From the NCBI GenBank assembly GCA_031763025.1, contig JASSKH010000022.1, positions 92,128-156,127 of the forward strand: a stretch of 64,000 nt of DNA, read 5' to 3'. Shown here piece by piece: positions 1 through 11,378 of this stretch. The translations under genes and the position numbers were made by a program. The notes beneath the pieces are model-generated. The model saw nothing but the letters and a program-made list of their open reading frames with translations. It did no database searches and was not told where the DNA came from. How positions within the stretch are numbered: position 1 is the first letter of the stretch; each line of letters starts with the position of its first letter. Source of the DNA: Macrocystis pyrifera (Eukaryota > Sar > Phaeophyceae > Laminariales > Laminariaceae).

Positions 1-930
1 TTGCAACAGCCACAACTGGTCCTCTACCCAGCCCACCCAGGCCTCCACCTCGTGGGGGGCATACTCGCCAGGGAGAAGCCCTTACCGGGAGGGGGCGGGC
101 TGATTGCAGCTCAACCCCTCCCCCGCCCCAAGGCCCAGCAAGCAGGCCGCGCTTAGTGCGGTGGTAAAAGCCGACGGGAAAGTCACGGTGGACCTGTGGC
201 GATCCTGATAATGATAAAAGTTCCACTTGACGCGTGCTTGCTTCCACGTTTCCGAGGGGGACGTCGCACGGCCTCGTGTGTCACATTTTGTCAACGGTCG
301 CCGGTGCATCGGACGACGCGGTGGAGCAGCTGCGCTCTTTGTCGGGTTCCCGGTGCAAGACTTCTGCCCACCCGCGCCAGCGGGGGAGGTCCAACGGGTA
401 TGCCACCGAGATCCACTTCGGTATTTTCATCGCCGCAATCATGGCCGTCCGCGAGTACGGCATGGAGGACGCCCCGGTGATGTGCACGCACACTGTCGGG
501 AGCGTGCGGGATGCGCTCGGGCCGGACGAGGGAGAACTCTGGGCGTATCTGCAGTTTCACGGCCTGGCCCTTGCCCCGTACCACGCGCAGGTGCAAGACG
601 TGCTCATCCACAGGCCATCGACGTGGACCTGAAAATGACATGTACAAGCTCACTATCAACGTAGCAGCAGTCATGCGGAGGCAGCACCCCCTCGTGCCAA
701 GTCCGTCGGGCAGCGGTCCTGTTTTTCAGGCTGTCGCCTTCAAGCAGCTACGGGCGCTCGTGGAGGAAGGCAGCACGAACAGTCTCGTCGTGCGCTCCGA
801 GATGTGGTCCTGCGCGCGCGCGACCGCAAAGGGTGGGGGGTTCGGGGAAAGCGCAAGACCTCCCCAGGCGCCAACGGACGGAAGGCGGCGGTCGCGAAGG
901 GCCATACGGGCTCCGGGGGGCGGGTGAGAT
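1..930 (+). other. Unidentified coding-like segment
   Basis: The base composition and open frames suggest coding on the plus strand. One frame at about 375-631 reads SNGYATEIHFGIFIAAIMAV and then ELWAYLQFHGLALAPYHAQV. It stops at 631, and a different frame then continues with MYKLTINVAAVMRRQHPLVP and FQAVAFKQLRALVEEGS to about 830. The change of frame fits a decayed gene, a mobile-element polyprotein remnant, or another one-base assembly error. I do not recognise the family. The minus strand at 1-75 also has a short protein-like frame ending in WVEDQLWLLQ. The segment would lie inside the large intron or beyond the visible exons of the actin-related gene on the other strand. Confidence 0.25.
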
Positions 931-1194
931 CCTCCCGAAGTCGCGGCCCGCCATCTTAAGTAATCTGCTGACTAACACGTGTCGCTACGCGTGGAGCGGC
1001 GACGACTGTCCCAGCCCCGCCTGTCCTTTCGATCATCACCAGGGCTCCCCCTCGGCCCGCGCTGGGGGTGCTGGCCAGGCACGAAACACGCTATCCCTCC
1101 CCCCTCCCCTGCCCCTTCCCCCTCCACCTCAGCGGCTGCAGGCCCCCGGCGCCGGGGGGAAGCAGCGTAGCTGGGGAGCGGGGGGTACTCATTA

Positions 1195-1400
1195 TCATGC
1201 ATGGCCCGTAGTCGTATGACCATAGACCCTCGATCCCTACAATTCCGGGACGGAGCACGTCGGGTTTTCACCGACCAGGTCGACATTGCTCGCACCAAGT
1301 GCGAAGCGCCGTGAGGTGTTGGGCGAGTCGCACGAAGGGTGAGCTGCATCCCACCAAGAACCGCTTTAGAGGCGGATTTTCTTGCATATGGATGACAGCA
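1195..1400 (-). mobile_element. C-tailed SINE-like element, copy cut by gap
   Basis: Read on the minus strand this copy ends with the family terminus ATGAGTAC and a C-rich tail (the G-rich run at about 1177-1190). It contains the conserved blocks GGTCGGTGAAAACCCGACGT and CATACGACTACGGGCCATGC. Its 5' part runs into the run of N at 1401, so the missing sequence is probably the rest of this repeat. Confidence 0.75.
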
Positions 1401-1500
1401 NNNNNNNNNNNNNNNNNNNNNNNNNNNNNNNNNNNNNNNNNNNNNNNNNNNNNNNNNNNNNNNNNNNNNNNNNNNNNNNNNNNNNNNNNNNNNNNNNNNN
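1401..1500. other. Assembly gap (100 N)
   Basis: Exactly 100 N, the usual scaffold placeholder, so the true size is unknown. It sits inside a dispersed repeat. Confidence 0.99.
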
Positions 1501-2340
1501 ATATACTATATAAAAATATGATAGTAAAACAAGAGTCGGACGTACAATGATAAGAGGTTATAGGCATCATCAGATCATGGCGATCAGGTCATATCCTTAG
1601 GGTTGGAGTCGTACCACGTCAACCATGTTGAAACCATGGCACGGTAACCATGCCATCATAACAACCACATCGTAACCAACACACCTCCACGACCTCACCA
1701 TCGAGTGAAGCATTTGGGCGGTCTTTTTCGATTGTGGAACGCCCCCCCTCCCCTTCCCCCCCGCGCCCACGTTGATACGCGTACCTGGGTGGTGTTGGGA
1801 AAACAAACACGTATAAAAAGGAAAAAACAAACACTGCACCAACCCTAAAATATCACCTCGCCTACCTACTGCACCATACCCGTGACAGAGCCCTACCCTT
1901 ATACTCCAAGTACCCCTTATCCGACCCCACCCCCCATGACAATTGACAAGATTTCCGATGATATACCCTACGACAAAACCAAGCAACCCAACGCGTGGTC
2001 GAGCGATGCCACGGCACATAGGGGTGTGGCCTTATAGGGGCGGTGCCTTGCAAGGGTGGCGCCTTGATATTTGCTGGGGGTCTCAGACGAGGAGGAGCTC
2101 AATACCTCACCCGAAACAGAAATGACTTTTAGAAGAAGGGTTGTTGACGCAACCCGACCAACACAACAGCAACCTCTCTGGGCGTTAATATAAGGAACGT
2201 TTATACGTGAATACGAAGACCCAAAGGTCCTTATATTTCCGGCCAGAGTGGTAATACACTAACCGGTAGTTGTTTCAGGAGTTCAACCGGCCAGAAAATA
2301 TTAGGCCAAAACGTGCGACCTTACTGTGGGATGAGTCGGC
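1501..2340. other. Intronic/intergenic stretch, no gene recognised
   Basis: No exon could be supported here on either strand. The next exon of the actin-related gene, expected to the left of 2350, is not found before the window edge, so its intron is longer than 2.3 kb. The only recognised structure is a short inverted-repeat element at 2170-2255. Confidence 0.5.
2170..2255. mobile_element. Short inverted-repeat element (ACTCTGG family)
   Basis: CTCTGGGCGTTAATATAAGG at the left end is the near reverse complement of GTCCTTATATTTCCGGCCAG...AGTGG at the right end. Relatives are at 11820-11877, 14700-14795 and 16068-16166. No coding capacity. Confidence 0.5.
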
Positions 2341-2349
2341 CTAGCTTAC

Positions 2350-2742
2350 CTGAGGTGCGCAGAACATGGCAGGGACGCCGAAGTTTTCGAAGAAGGTTTC
2401 CGCACACTGGCGGCGGTTTTTGTACGGGTTGAGCGGTGCCTCGGTGAGTAGCACTGCGTGGTCTTCGGGGGCGACGTTCAGGTTATCCCGCCCGTACACG
2501 TGCGCCCAGACCTTGGTTAAGAAAAAAAAAAACGTGCGCAATGTTTGTCGTTCATCGATGTTGATTCATGTCGCTTTCGTTGTCATCGCCGATTGTTGTA
2601 ATCGTCGTCGCCAGCAGCATCATGTAGCATCAACACCATCTCGTCGTCATGCATCATGTCGACTGTACGATCATCGCTATCGCGACCATCATCGTCATCA
2701 CCACCGTCATCACCATCACTCAGTGTCATCATCATCATGATC

Positions 2743-2783
<41 letters not shown>

Positions 2784-2825
2784 TCATCATCATCATCCTC
2801 ATCATCATCATCACCATCACTCAGT

Positions 2826-2856
<31 letters not shown>

Positions 2857-3397
2857 CCACCCAGCATCATCATCATCATCTTCACCATTCCCATCATCGT
2901 TAATTCACTACGCTATCACGATCAGCGTCTCCCATCACAATCACCACCATCACCTTCACTACGTACTTTCTTCGAATCTCTGTCGGCCACAGCCTGTCAG
3001 CCTGTCGGCTATGGCCTACCAGGAACGAAGCAAACACTAGCTACCAGCTTCCAGAGGCAAACGCACGGGGCGTTGCGAGGTGCAATGTAACACATTACAT
3101 GCAATACATCACCTACTCGTCGCTTTCGGCACTACCAAACTCGTCTCAACACTCCACACTGCACACTGCATCGCGATTCCTTCGTGGCCGGTCCATGATC
3201 GCTTCCCACAATAGATCGCCGAGCCTAATCTACTACAATATCATAGTCGTACTATTCAGAGTAAGTTGTAACATTTTTGAAAGAAGCATAACGTTAGCCG
3301 CCGGCGTCAACTCAACTAACGGAAGGTTTTGTAAGACAGGGTATGCTTTATTAATATTTTCCAGCAATACCGCCTTTTCCGTTGGTTTCACATTCAT

Positions 3398-3462
<65 letters not shown>

Positions 3463-4945
3463 GCAACCCGCTAGACACCGCACGGCGTTTCGCGCTTGGT
3501 GCAATGATTGTCACCCTGGCCGGTCGAAACCCGACGAGCTCCATCCCGGCATTGTAGGGACGCGAAGGTATATGTTCATTCGACCACGGCCATGCAATAC
3601 ATGAGCACACCCCTTCCCTTCCCCCTGCTCCTCCCACAACGGCTCCTTGTCCAACGCTACCCATTCCCGCACCTTCTCCATGTCTGCCCAGTTCTTCACA
3701 ACCCCGTGCTCCATGGGGTACGTCAGGCGAAACACTCCCCGGTGCTCCTCCACCTTCGTTGGCCCGCGCGGAGTTATCGAGGGAGGCGGGTGGGTGAGGG
3801 GGGGTGGGTGGGTTACACGAATCGTGCGGCGGCACGCGAAACAAAACGGCTCCACCCTGCCCTCACGCTCGCAAAACCAGAAAACGTACCTCGGTACATA
3901 TTTATATAAATGTTTCAGTCTCTCTCGCTATGTATCAATTGACATCTCCCCCCCGCCCCTCTTTCATCTCCCTCTCTCTCTTGCATCTCTCGAATTCTCT
4001 GTCGCCTTTCTCTTCCCCCCCCCCCCTTCCCTCCCGGCCTTGTACGAGTGCGAGGGTCCATCGTCATACGACTACGGCCATGCATGACATGAGTACCCCC
4101 CCCCCCCCCCCTTCTTCTCTCTACTTCGATCCCCCTTCTCACTTCGCTTTCTCCTTTCTGTTCCTCTTTCTCTCTCTCTCCAGCCCCCCCCCCCCCCCCG
4201 CGACGCCCCTTCTTCTATCCCCCCCCCTCTCCCGAGCGCGCAGTCGCCGCTATTGCCTCGTCCCAATCCGCAATAAAAAAAATATCCCACCTTTTTCCCC
4301 AGAAAAACGTCACCATCCAGAGCCCCTCCGATCATCGCTCGCTTGTGCTTCGGCCTGCCCACGTGGCTTGTGAATACTACCTGCCCCACGCCGCCACCGC
4401 CACAGTCACCACCACCACGGCCACCAAAGAAACGAAAAAATTGAACCAAGTTTTTCGAAAGGTACGCCATGTCAAGGCAAGGCAAGGGAGGGCAAGGCAA
4501 GGCAAGGCAAGGCAGGACAGGCCAAGGCAGGGCGAGGCAAGGCAAGACAAGGCAAGGCAAGGCACGGCAAGTCAAGGCAAGTCAAGTCAAGGCAAGGGAA
4601 GGCGAGGCAAGGCAAGGCAAGGCAAGGCAAGTTCAAGCGAAGCCGAGCAATGCCAAGCTCCGCCGTCTTCGGCGGCGTCGGCGAATGGAAACCCCATTGG
4701 GGGCCGACAGGCGGCTTGGAGGCAGGGGAGGGTGGGGGGTGATAAGCAAGGATAAGCAAGGATAACAACTTGCCACACACCTTACTGCATCTACTCGTAC
4801 TTGTGTCATATGCATGCTACGGACAAGAGTACTGCTGTATATGGATAGCGTGATATCATGTACATGCCTGCAACCACTACTCTATTACCAGGTACCGATG
4901 TACCAGGTATCAGATGTCGTATCTACATGCTGACGTTTTTCAGAT

Positions 4946-4991
<46 letters not shown>

Positions 4992-5337
4992 CTGCTGAGA
5001 TCATCTGCACGATGCACGATACGAAGCTCAATTTTCAATTTTCAATTTCAAAGTCGATTTGTTCGACGAATTCGGTTGCCAGTCTGCCGTGCTTGGCTAT
5101 CAGTGAGCATTCCTGCGCAACTCACGCGGCAGGTCGACCAATCTAGCCCGCAACCGGTATTCCACCCCCCCATCTTCCTCCTCATGATTCTCCCCCCCTC
5201 CCATCCCGACTGCCACACTGCTGTTGCTGGCAAGCACTACGTAACCTTGCCTTGGGTTTGTCGGCACCGGCGAAGCCAGCCTTGATAATTCCAGTCCCAT
5301 TATCGATCACAACCGGTTGGTTAAGCACTGCCGCCAT
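2350..5337 (-). CDS. Actin-related protein, ARP1/centractin type (5' part)
   Basis: Actin-fold ATPase; ARP1 forms the short filament of dynactin, which links dynein to cargo. Four exons on the minus strand: 5337-5251, 4380-4291, 3753-3673 and 2511-2350, all joined in phase 0, giving 140 residues. The order of motifs is that of ARP1: NQPVVIDNGTGIIKAGFAG (the phosphate-1 nucleotide loop, residues 6-24), SHVGRPKH, LDGDVFLGKK, VEEHRGVFRLTYPMEHGVVK, then VLLTEAPLNP and FFENFGVPAMF. The spellings NQPVVIDNG and EEHRG favour ARP1 over conventional actin. The start is taken at MAAVLNQPVV; an in-frame Met ten codons upstream (5367) is also possible. Intron 1 seems to use a GC donor (CCCAAG|GCAAGG). The C-terminal two thirds lie beyond the left edge. 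The family is certain; the ARP1 assignment is likely. Confidence 0.88.
2580..2905 (+). repeat. (CAT)n microsatellite
   Basis: An imperfect trinucleotide tract (CATCATCATCAC). It lies in the ARP1 gene between exon 4 (2511-2350) and exon 3 (3753-3673). The long His- and Ser-rich open frames across it are by-products of the repeat. Confidence 0.9.
3396..3461 (+). repeat. Poly(C) tract, about 60 nt
   Basis: An uninterrupted C homopolymer directly upstream of a C-tailed SINE-like fragment (from about 3468). It may be the tail of an older insertion or a pre-existing target for the next one. Confidence 0.95.
3468..3612 (+). mobile_element. C-tailed SINE-like element, 3' part
   Basis: Contains CACGGCGTTTCGCGCTTGGT, a CGGTCGAAACCCGACG block, CCCGGCATTGTAGGGACGCG and CGACCACGGCCATGCA. 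It ends ATGAGCAC followed by C-rich sequence. It is more diverged than the copies at 7093 and 10549 and lies in the ARP1 intron just upstream (in gene sense) of exon 3. Confidence 0.8.
4041..4110 (+). mobile_element. C-tailed SINE-like element, terminal fragment
   Basis: Only the last 55 nt or so of the family are present (GCGAGGGTCCATCGTCATAC ... ATGAGTAC), followed by a run of C. Confidence 0.75.
4464..4665 (+). repeat. (GGCAA)n pentanucleotide satellite
   Basis: About 200 bp of imperfect GGCAA/GGCAG repeats inside ARP1 intron 1. The open frames in it are artefacts of the repeat. Confidence 0.9.
4944..4991 (+). repeat. (CAG)n tract
   Basis: About 15 consecutive CAG units in ARP1 intron 1. 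There is no flanking splice structure to suggest a polyglutamine exon. Confidence 0.9.
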
Positions 5338-5759
5338 CGCTGATGCTCCTCCCCCACTAGCCAGCAACCAGGTGCGAGTGGACTTCTTTGATGCAACCCT
5401 TGTGCTCTTCCTCGATTCTTATACGAGGTTGTATTGGCTTCGCGGTCGCGTTTCCGTTCCCCGTTTGGCGATGTTGCGTCCCCTTTGGCCTATCTGTTCA
5501 GCTTCCATATCAGTGGCAAACCCTTGGTGTAATCTCGCCGCGTTTTCGCTGATCCCGTGTATGCTCCCTGGACATCACCACACCAAGGCGCTGCAGCGAT
5601 GCCCGTAGTAAGCTTCGACGCGCTTCCTTTTGGAATATTCAGGTGATGATTGCTTTCCCCCCCCAGTGGCTGCTCTGCCTGCCTGCTGCGAATGTTCTAT
5701 CGGCGATTATGTGTTTCGCAATGCACAGCAGTCTCACCTATGACATTGATATCTCTCGC

Positions 5760-6134
5760 TCACATGAGCTCATCGTGCTGGAGCTCTGGAGATTGATGGG
5801 ATTGTGCTGATTGCGGTTGCCTGCTGCTTGTAGAAGTGAGCAGTCCGTATGCGTCATGTGCGTTGGCATGCTGGAATGCGTCGTCTATACGTTGCCCCGT
5901 GCCTGCATTTCGCAAGAGTGTTGCTTGCGTAGCGGTTTGGGTACCGAGTGGGAACCGTTTTTTCGGTATTGAAAGAGGTTGGAAGAAGGCCGCAGACACG
6001 TTTCGGGGACAGCACACAACACTACATAACGTAAGCAGCAGTACAGCCAGCAGTTCGTGGTAGCTTGAAGTTCGACAACATCGCTTCGGATGCCTGTACC
6101 TGTCTCGCCTGTAAATATCTCGCAACCTTTCCAC
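5760..6134 (-). other. Possible small secreted/plastid-targeted ORF
   Basis: The minus-strand frame has a hydrophobic core ELLAVLLLTLCSVVC followed by NVSA then AFFQPL. This resembles a signal peptide with the A-F junction of stramenopile plastid targeting. The frame stops at 5760 after a Ser/Gln-rich tail. There is no in-frame ATG at the start (only GTG at 6134), so a start exon would have to lie upstream. It may be a chance match and is upstream of the ARP1 gene on the same strand. Confidence 0.22.
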
Positions 6135-6699
6135 TGCCCATGACCCATTTGCCTATTCGTTGATTGTTTTTTTCACCTTCGAACAAGCGCACAACAAGTC
6201 CAGGACAGCATAGAGTCACTTCGTACAGGCAGTACGTACGAACACGATTATTTTTAGGACTTATTAATGTTAATTGCAGGCCAGCCCGTTCGGGCACAGC
6301 GCGCGTGCCGCGAGCGCAAAGGGTGACTTAGCACTCACCTGATGCCAGGTCTCCGACGCCGTGCATACGGTCGACGGACCCTGCGTACAAGGCAAAGCGG
6401 GCGAACCCTATCTCAAACAAAGGTCACTACTTGACCAATGAAACATATGTACAGGCACAGCAGTAGTTGTGTCTCCGAATATGTTGTAAACTCTACGTAA
6501 ACAAACACAAACGGCGACGGGCGTGCTCATGCACAGCAGTAGTAATCCGCGGGCTACGAGTACGTACACGCGTTGTATGGACATCGCCGACCAACGCGTG
6601 CCTACACCTTTGATTCTCGACCATACATCGCGGCATGCTTGGGGGCGTCCCTAGCGCGTTGTGTCTTTTGCGCTTTTATGGACGACCGCCTGCGTCGTT

Positions 6700-7090
6700 C
6701 TCGACTGCTGCTGCTGCTGTCGCTGCCGCCGCCGCCGCCGCCGCCACTGCTGCTGCTGCTGCTGCTGCTGCTCACCGAAACGGGTGTGCGCCACACAGCC
6801 CTCGTATAGATACAAATGTGTCAGAAAATACTTTGTAAACGTATCGATATTGAACCATAAAATGATCGTCCTCAAACCCTACATTCCATCCCTGCTGGCA
6901 TCCGCCTATGTTGCTGACGACCCCTCCCCCCCCCCCCTGGCATGCGCATCCGCCACTAATATTGACGACCCCCTCCTTCCCCCCGTCCCCCCCGCATCCG
7001 AATCCGCCTCTAATATTATTGACGAATTCCCCCCCCCCCCCCTGCATCAAAATCCACCTTTTTCGTTGACGACCCCCCCCCCTCCTCTCT
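6700..7090 (+). repeat. CTG/CCG tract and C-rich minisatellite
   Basis: CTG/CCG triplets occupy about 6708-6772. From 6895 to 7085 there are about four imperfect units of roughly 55 bp of the form GCATCCGCCTCTAATATTGA followed by CGAC and a C run. No gene is seen between 6135 and 7090. Confidence 0.7.
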
Positions 7091-7092
7091 GC

Positions 7093-7537
7093 GTGAGCTA
7101 GACAACCAGGTTACCTTTTTTTTGTTTCGCGGTCACCACGGCTGGCGGTCGAGTTAGATCATTTTTTGTGCGGGGGGAGAACCTTAACTCCGCACAAGGG
7201 TGGTAGTCGTATTACGTAGTGTGTATATGGTAAGACAACCATGAGGCAGTTACATAGTAAACCCATTGCTGTCTCTGGAGGTGGCCACACCAGCCTAAAA
7301 ATGAATTCATTGACGCTGTCATCCGTATCAAAGAAAGTCCGCCTCAAAAGCGGTTCTTAATAGGATGCAGCTCACCCTTCATGCGACTTGCCCAACACCT
7401 CACGGCACTTCGGGCTTGGTGGAAGCAAGGTCTGCCTGGTCGGTGAAAACCCGACGTGCACCGTCCCGGCATTGCAGGGATGCAAGGGTCTATGGTCTAC
7501 GGTCACACGACTACGGTGATGCATGCTATTGAGTACC
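7093..7537 (+). mobile_element. C-tailed SINE-like element, full-length copy
   Basis: A near full-length member of about 445 bp. It aligns from TGAGCTAGACAACCAGGTTA with the copy at 10549-10991, and shares the T-rich block, GTGGCCACACCAGCC, AGGATGCAGCTCACCCTTCA, TGCCTGGTCGGTGAAAACCC and the terminus TTGAGTAC followed by C-rich sequence. It has no open frame of its own, so it must depend on another element. Its last 60-75 nt are related to the LINE tail at 52200-52266. Confidence 0.8.
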
Positions 7538-7539
7538 CT

Positions 7540-8040
7540 ACCCCCCACCCCCGGCTCGCCCGCGCGCATCTGCATCCACGTCCACCTCTGGTTTTGACAA
7601 GCCCTCGTACCCTTCTCCTTCCTCCGCTAAAGGTGACGAACTCCCTGCCGAACCTCTCCACATCTCTTTGGTTGCCAATTTCCACCCCCACCTCCTCCCT
7701 GCTCCCGCAAATGGACACGCCTCCTTTGCACCCAGGCGCGTCGCCGCGTGCCTGAGCCGCGTTGAGACCGTGGAACTGTCCTGCGTTGACATGAAGCGAG
7801 CGGTCCTGTCGTTTTGTCTGTGGGAGCGTACCGCGGCGTGTGAGGGCGGGGGTCTCCGAGAGCCCCGTGGAGGCGTTTGCGAGAACGGGGGGATGGGGCG
7901 AGGCGACGGGCGCAGCGCCGGGCACGACGCCACCCAAGGTGGGTTTCCAAAGACGGTTGGCGGACCGTGCTAGGAGTGAGGGGGTGGGGGTAGGGAGTGG
8001 GGGGGTGAAGTGCGCTTTGGTTTGATGGGGGTTGCTGCTG
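7540..8040 (-). other. GC-rich open region, possible exon, unidentified
   Basis: Several frames stay open because of high GC. The most protein-like is a minus-strand frame reading REEVGVEIGNQRDVERFGRE near 7640-7700. No family is recognised and no splice partner was found. Confidence 0.18.
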
Positions 8041-8149
8041 ACTCTTCTGCGCGTTAGCCCTTGTTCCACTGCAAAATAATATACCCAACCAATTACAAGT
8101 ACCTTGGGCTAAATAGTTTGGGGTGTAGATCTCAAGAGGTAAAAAGCCT

Positions 8150-8845
8150 TTCGTAGTTTTTCGCATTAAGGGAGGTTTTGGTTGTAAGGAAGGGAGTGTC
8201 ACTTTGAGGAGACTTTGCTTTGAAGGAGGTTGCACTTTGTGTGGGGTTTTGCTCTGAAGAAGGCTTTTCTTTGACGGGGGTTTCGCTTTCACGGAAGATT
8301 AGAGTTGAAGGGGGGTTCTTTTTTGTTTTTAGGTTTTAGTTTTAGGCATACTTAGCCTTGGAAGGGTGCTCCACTTTGAAAGGGGGGAGTTACCAGTAAA
8401 AGAAGCTTGGGCTTAAGCGGGATTTCGCTTTTTGAAGTGGGTTTCGCTTTTTGACGGTTCACCTTATGGCAGGCTCCGATTCGAAAGAAGGCGTGTTCGA
8501 TTTTACCAGAGATGCGTGCTATAATAGGGGTGGCACTTTTTGGCGTTTTTGTTTTTGGCTGACGGCTGCTCAAATGAGGAACCACCGTTTTTTCAAGAAT
8601 ATGCGTTACACACCTTGAGGCCATGAGAATTTTTTTACAATTTTCTCAACAGTCAGTTTTTGGGTGACTTAGTAATGACTTACTAATAGCATAGAGCTCA
8701 AGTGACGAGACTCATAGACAATAGGCGCACCCCTACCATGGCGTGCCTCCCAGGTACGTATATATATCGCTTTGTAGGGGGGTTTCGCTTTGAAGGAGGA
8801 GCTTTAGTTTGAATGAAAATTCTGTTTGAAGGAGGGAAATGCGTT
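8150..8845 (+). repeat. Degenerate GAAGGAGGTTTTGCTTT minisatellite
   Basis: Recurrent, diverged units of about 25-30 bp built on TTTGAAGGAGG..TTTCGCTT (for example 8200-8300, 8380-8450, 8775-8840). Nothing gene-like is seen. Confidence 0.6.
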
Positions 8846-9196
8846 CTCGCCCTATGTACACACCACGTAATATTTTCGTCCGAAACTATCTTCGGGCCGC
8901 GTGTTTTCGTTCGGCGGGGCGATTCGACTAAAGTCGACGAGTTGCGGGAATAGGCCGAACCCACGACGCGCGATGGAGTAAACCGAGGCACGTTCCGCAC
9001 CTGAGGGGAGAAGGGGGGGGGGGGGGGGGGCAGAGAGACCTGATTGTACCGCGGCTTGTTCACAGCACCGCCGAACGTTTGACCCTCTCAAGACCGCAAT
9101 CCCGTTTTGGGAACAAACTTAGAAGAATTTGAGTACTTTGTCCCGAAAGCGGCGGGACTACTGCAATGTGCCCTACATGGGTTCAAGTCCCTTCAC

Positions 9197-9305
9197 TATT
9201 ACGGGGGACCATAGTAAATAGGACCAAATAATGTTTATAAAAATACGTAAATATATAGGTTTTAATGTATACCATAGGTCCTATTAACTATGGCCCCCCG
9301 TAATA
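9197..9305. mobile_element. MITE-like element, TTACGGGGG family
   Basis: About 109 bp. The terminal inverted repeats TATTACGGGGGACCATAGTA and TTAACTATGGCCCCCCGTAA are flanked by TA on both sides, as expected for TA target duplication. The AT-rich core reads TAGGTTTTAATGTATACC. Confidence 0.85.
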
Positions 9306-9439
9306 GTAGAAGTGCACACACTTTGTTGGGGACAAAATACAGTATACATAGGCCCACAGACAATATATATACCAGGTAAAGTAGAGAGCGCTGGTTTCGT
9401 ACCAGGTACGATCGTTTTTTAAGCTCTGTGTGTGTTTTT

Positions 9440-9665
9440 TTTTTTTTTTTTTCCAAAACGGGAAGGTTAAGGTTGCCAATAAAATACCGAACAATGTGAT
9501 TTCGGAAATATCTGGTCGAGAGAGAGAGAGCCTTTCCGAAAATACAACGTTGAACTGTTTTTCGGCTTTGCACCCTTACGGTTGTTAAGGAGAAAACGAC
9601 CGCGTCACCCCTGTACAGACATCCAAACTAAACGCCCTATACGGCAGGCGTCTTACGTATGTACC
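9440..9665 (+). repeat. Dispersed repeat (GGTCGAGAG family), empty-site copy
   Basis: Shares blocks with 16320-16670: AACGGGAAGG, TTGCCAATAA, TACCGAACAA, TCTGGTCGAGAG, CCTTTCCGAAAATA, then GCGTCACCCCTGT and ACGGCAGGCGTCTTA. Unlike that copy it has no MITE inside. Confidence 0.65.
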
Positions 9666-10317
9666 ACTCTTGTCCATAAGTATCGTGAACACAAGACTCC
9701 GTTTTGGGGGGAGCCCAAGAGAACTGGACCGAGTCAGCGTTCTCAGCGGCGAGCGCTAGGCTAAATCCTATACTCTTACCAGGTAGGTAAGAACAGGAAT
9801 ACAAGCTCCGTTTGATGTCACGATTATAGTACAAACGGTTATTATATTACCGGTCAGAGTGGTGAAATAGTATGTGCTCAAGGTTAAGCAAATATGGTGG
9901 CACCACATGATTCTAAGGCTTGCTCGGACTGGGTGCCTCTTGTTGTCGTGCCGACTCCATACCGCGCTTGGTACTATTAATACGAGGTATTACGAGGGAT
10001 CATAGTGATCAGAATCCATCTTGTACACAATAACGTATGTGTTGCGGTATTTTTACTGAGCACATTCTGTCCTGATTACTGTGTTTCCCCCGAAACAGAG
10101 TACAACAAATTTAGAGTAGCAAAAGGGTTCAAAGCTCCTGCGAACTGGGCTGAACTTGAAACTTGAGAGAAAAAAACAAAGCAAAAAACGGTGGAATCGA
10201 AATACAACGCCTCCGCAGGCAAGGGCTAAGAGCGAGGGGCTCCCCCACGAAGCGGTGGGGTCTTCTACAAGAACTTAGGCCGCTCTAAACAGACGCAAAC
10301 AGTCCCCTCCCCCCCCC

Positions 10318-10324
10318 TTCTCCC

Positions 10325-10360
<36 letters not shown>

Positions 10361-10470
10361 CACCTCCTGGTCGGTGAAAACTCGACGCGCTTCGTCCCGG
10401 CATTGTAGGGATGCAAGGGTCTATGGTCATACGACTACGGCCATGCATGATAATGAGTATCCCCCCCCCC
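10318..10470 (+). mobile_element. C-tract plus C-tailed SINE-like 3' fragment
   Basis: A run of about 35 C (10326-10360) is followed at once by CACCTCCTGGTCGGTGAAAA, the 3' half of the family, ending ATGAGTAT and another C run. Confidence 0.8.
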
Positions 10471-10548
10471 CCCCGCCTAATATATATATTATATATGGGT
10501 TGGGTTGGCGTCGGTTGGCAACGACACTGTAAAACATGCCGCTCACTA

Positions 10549-10991
10549 CCTGAGCTAGACATCCAGGGTACCGTTTTTTTTTTTTTTTTTTTTTTTTTTG
10601 GCGGTCGCCCACAGCTGCTCGTCTAGTTAGATCATTTGTGCCAAGTAAAGAACCTTTACTCTGCACAAGGGAATTGATCGTATCACGTAGTGTTCAAGGT
10701 ACGGCACCCAAGAGGCAGTTACACAGTACTCCCATTGCTGTCTCTGCAAGTGGCCACACCGGAAATTAAACTAACTCATTGAAGCTGCCATCCATATGCA
10801 AGTCCGCCTCACAGGCAGTTCTTAGTAGGATGCAGCTCACCCTTCATGCGACTCGCCGGACACCTCACGGCGCTTCGCGCTTGGTGCAATGTCTGCCTGG
10901 TCGGTGAAAACCCGACATGCTCCGTCCCGGCATTGTAGGGATGCGAGGGTCTATGGTCATACGACTACGGCCATGCATGATAATGAGTGCA
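10549..10991 (+). mobile_element. C-tailed SINE-like element, full-length copy
   Basis: About 440 bp and co-linear with 7093-7537. It begins TGAGCTAGACATCCAGGGTA, has a T run (10575-10599), and ends ATGAGTGC followed by C-rich sequence. The 3' terminal 60 nt GGGATGCGAGGGTCTATGGT...ATGAGT are shared with the LINE tails. Confidence 0.85.
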
Positions 10992-11112
10992 CCCCCTCCC
11001 CCCACCTCTTCTCCCTCCTCCTCGACTTCCACCTTCCCCCGTTACAACTACAGCACTTTCCCATTTGTTTGCTTTTATCTCTACGCGTGTGCTGGACCTG
11101 GTAACGCGACAG

Positions 11113-11283
11113 GGTCCGGCTATTCCCCGAGCACGCCGATCTACGGATTCTTGAGCGCGGGAGAGCAAGAAGTGGAGCTACGATGCAACGGGGGACGCGA
11201 CTTGAAAACGGTGGGAATTGTTACTACTATTACTACTACTACTACTACTGCTACTACTACTGCTACTACTACTACTACTACTG

Positions 11284-11378
<95 letters not shown>

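Noticed and set aside
2583-3090. His/Ser/Ile-rich frames over the CAT tract
   Set aside because: Microsatellite translation; all frames stay open for the same reason.
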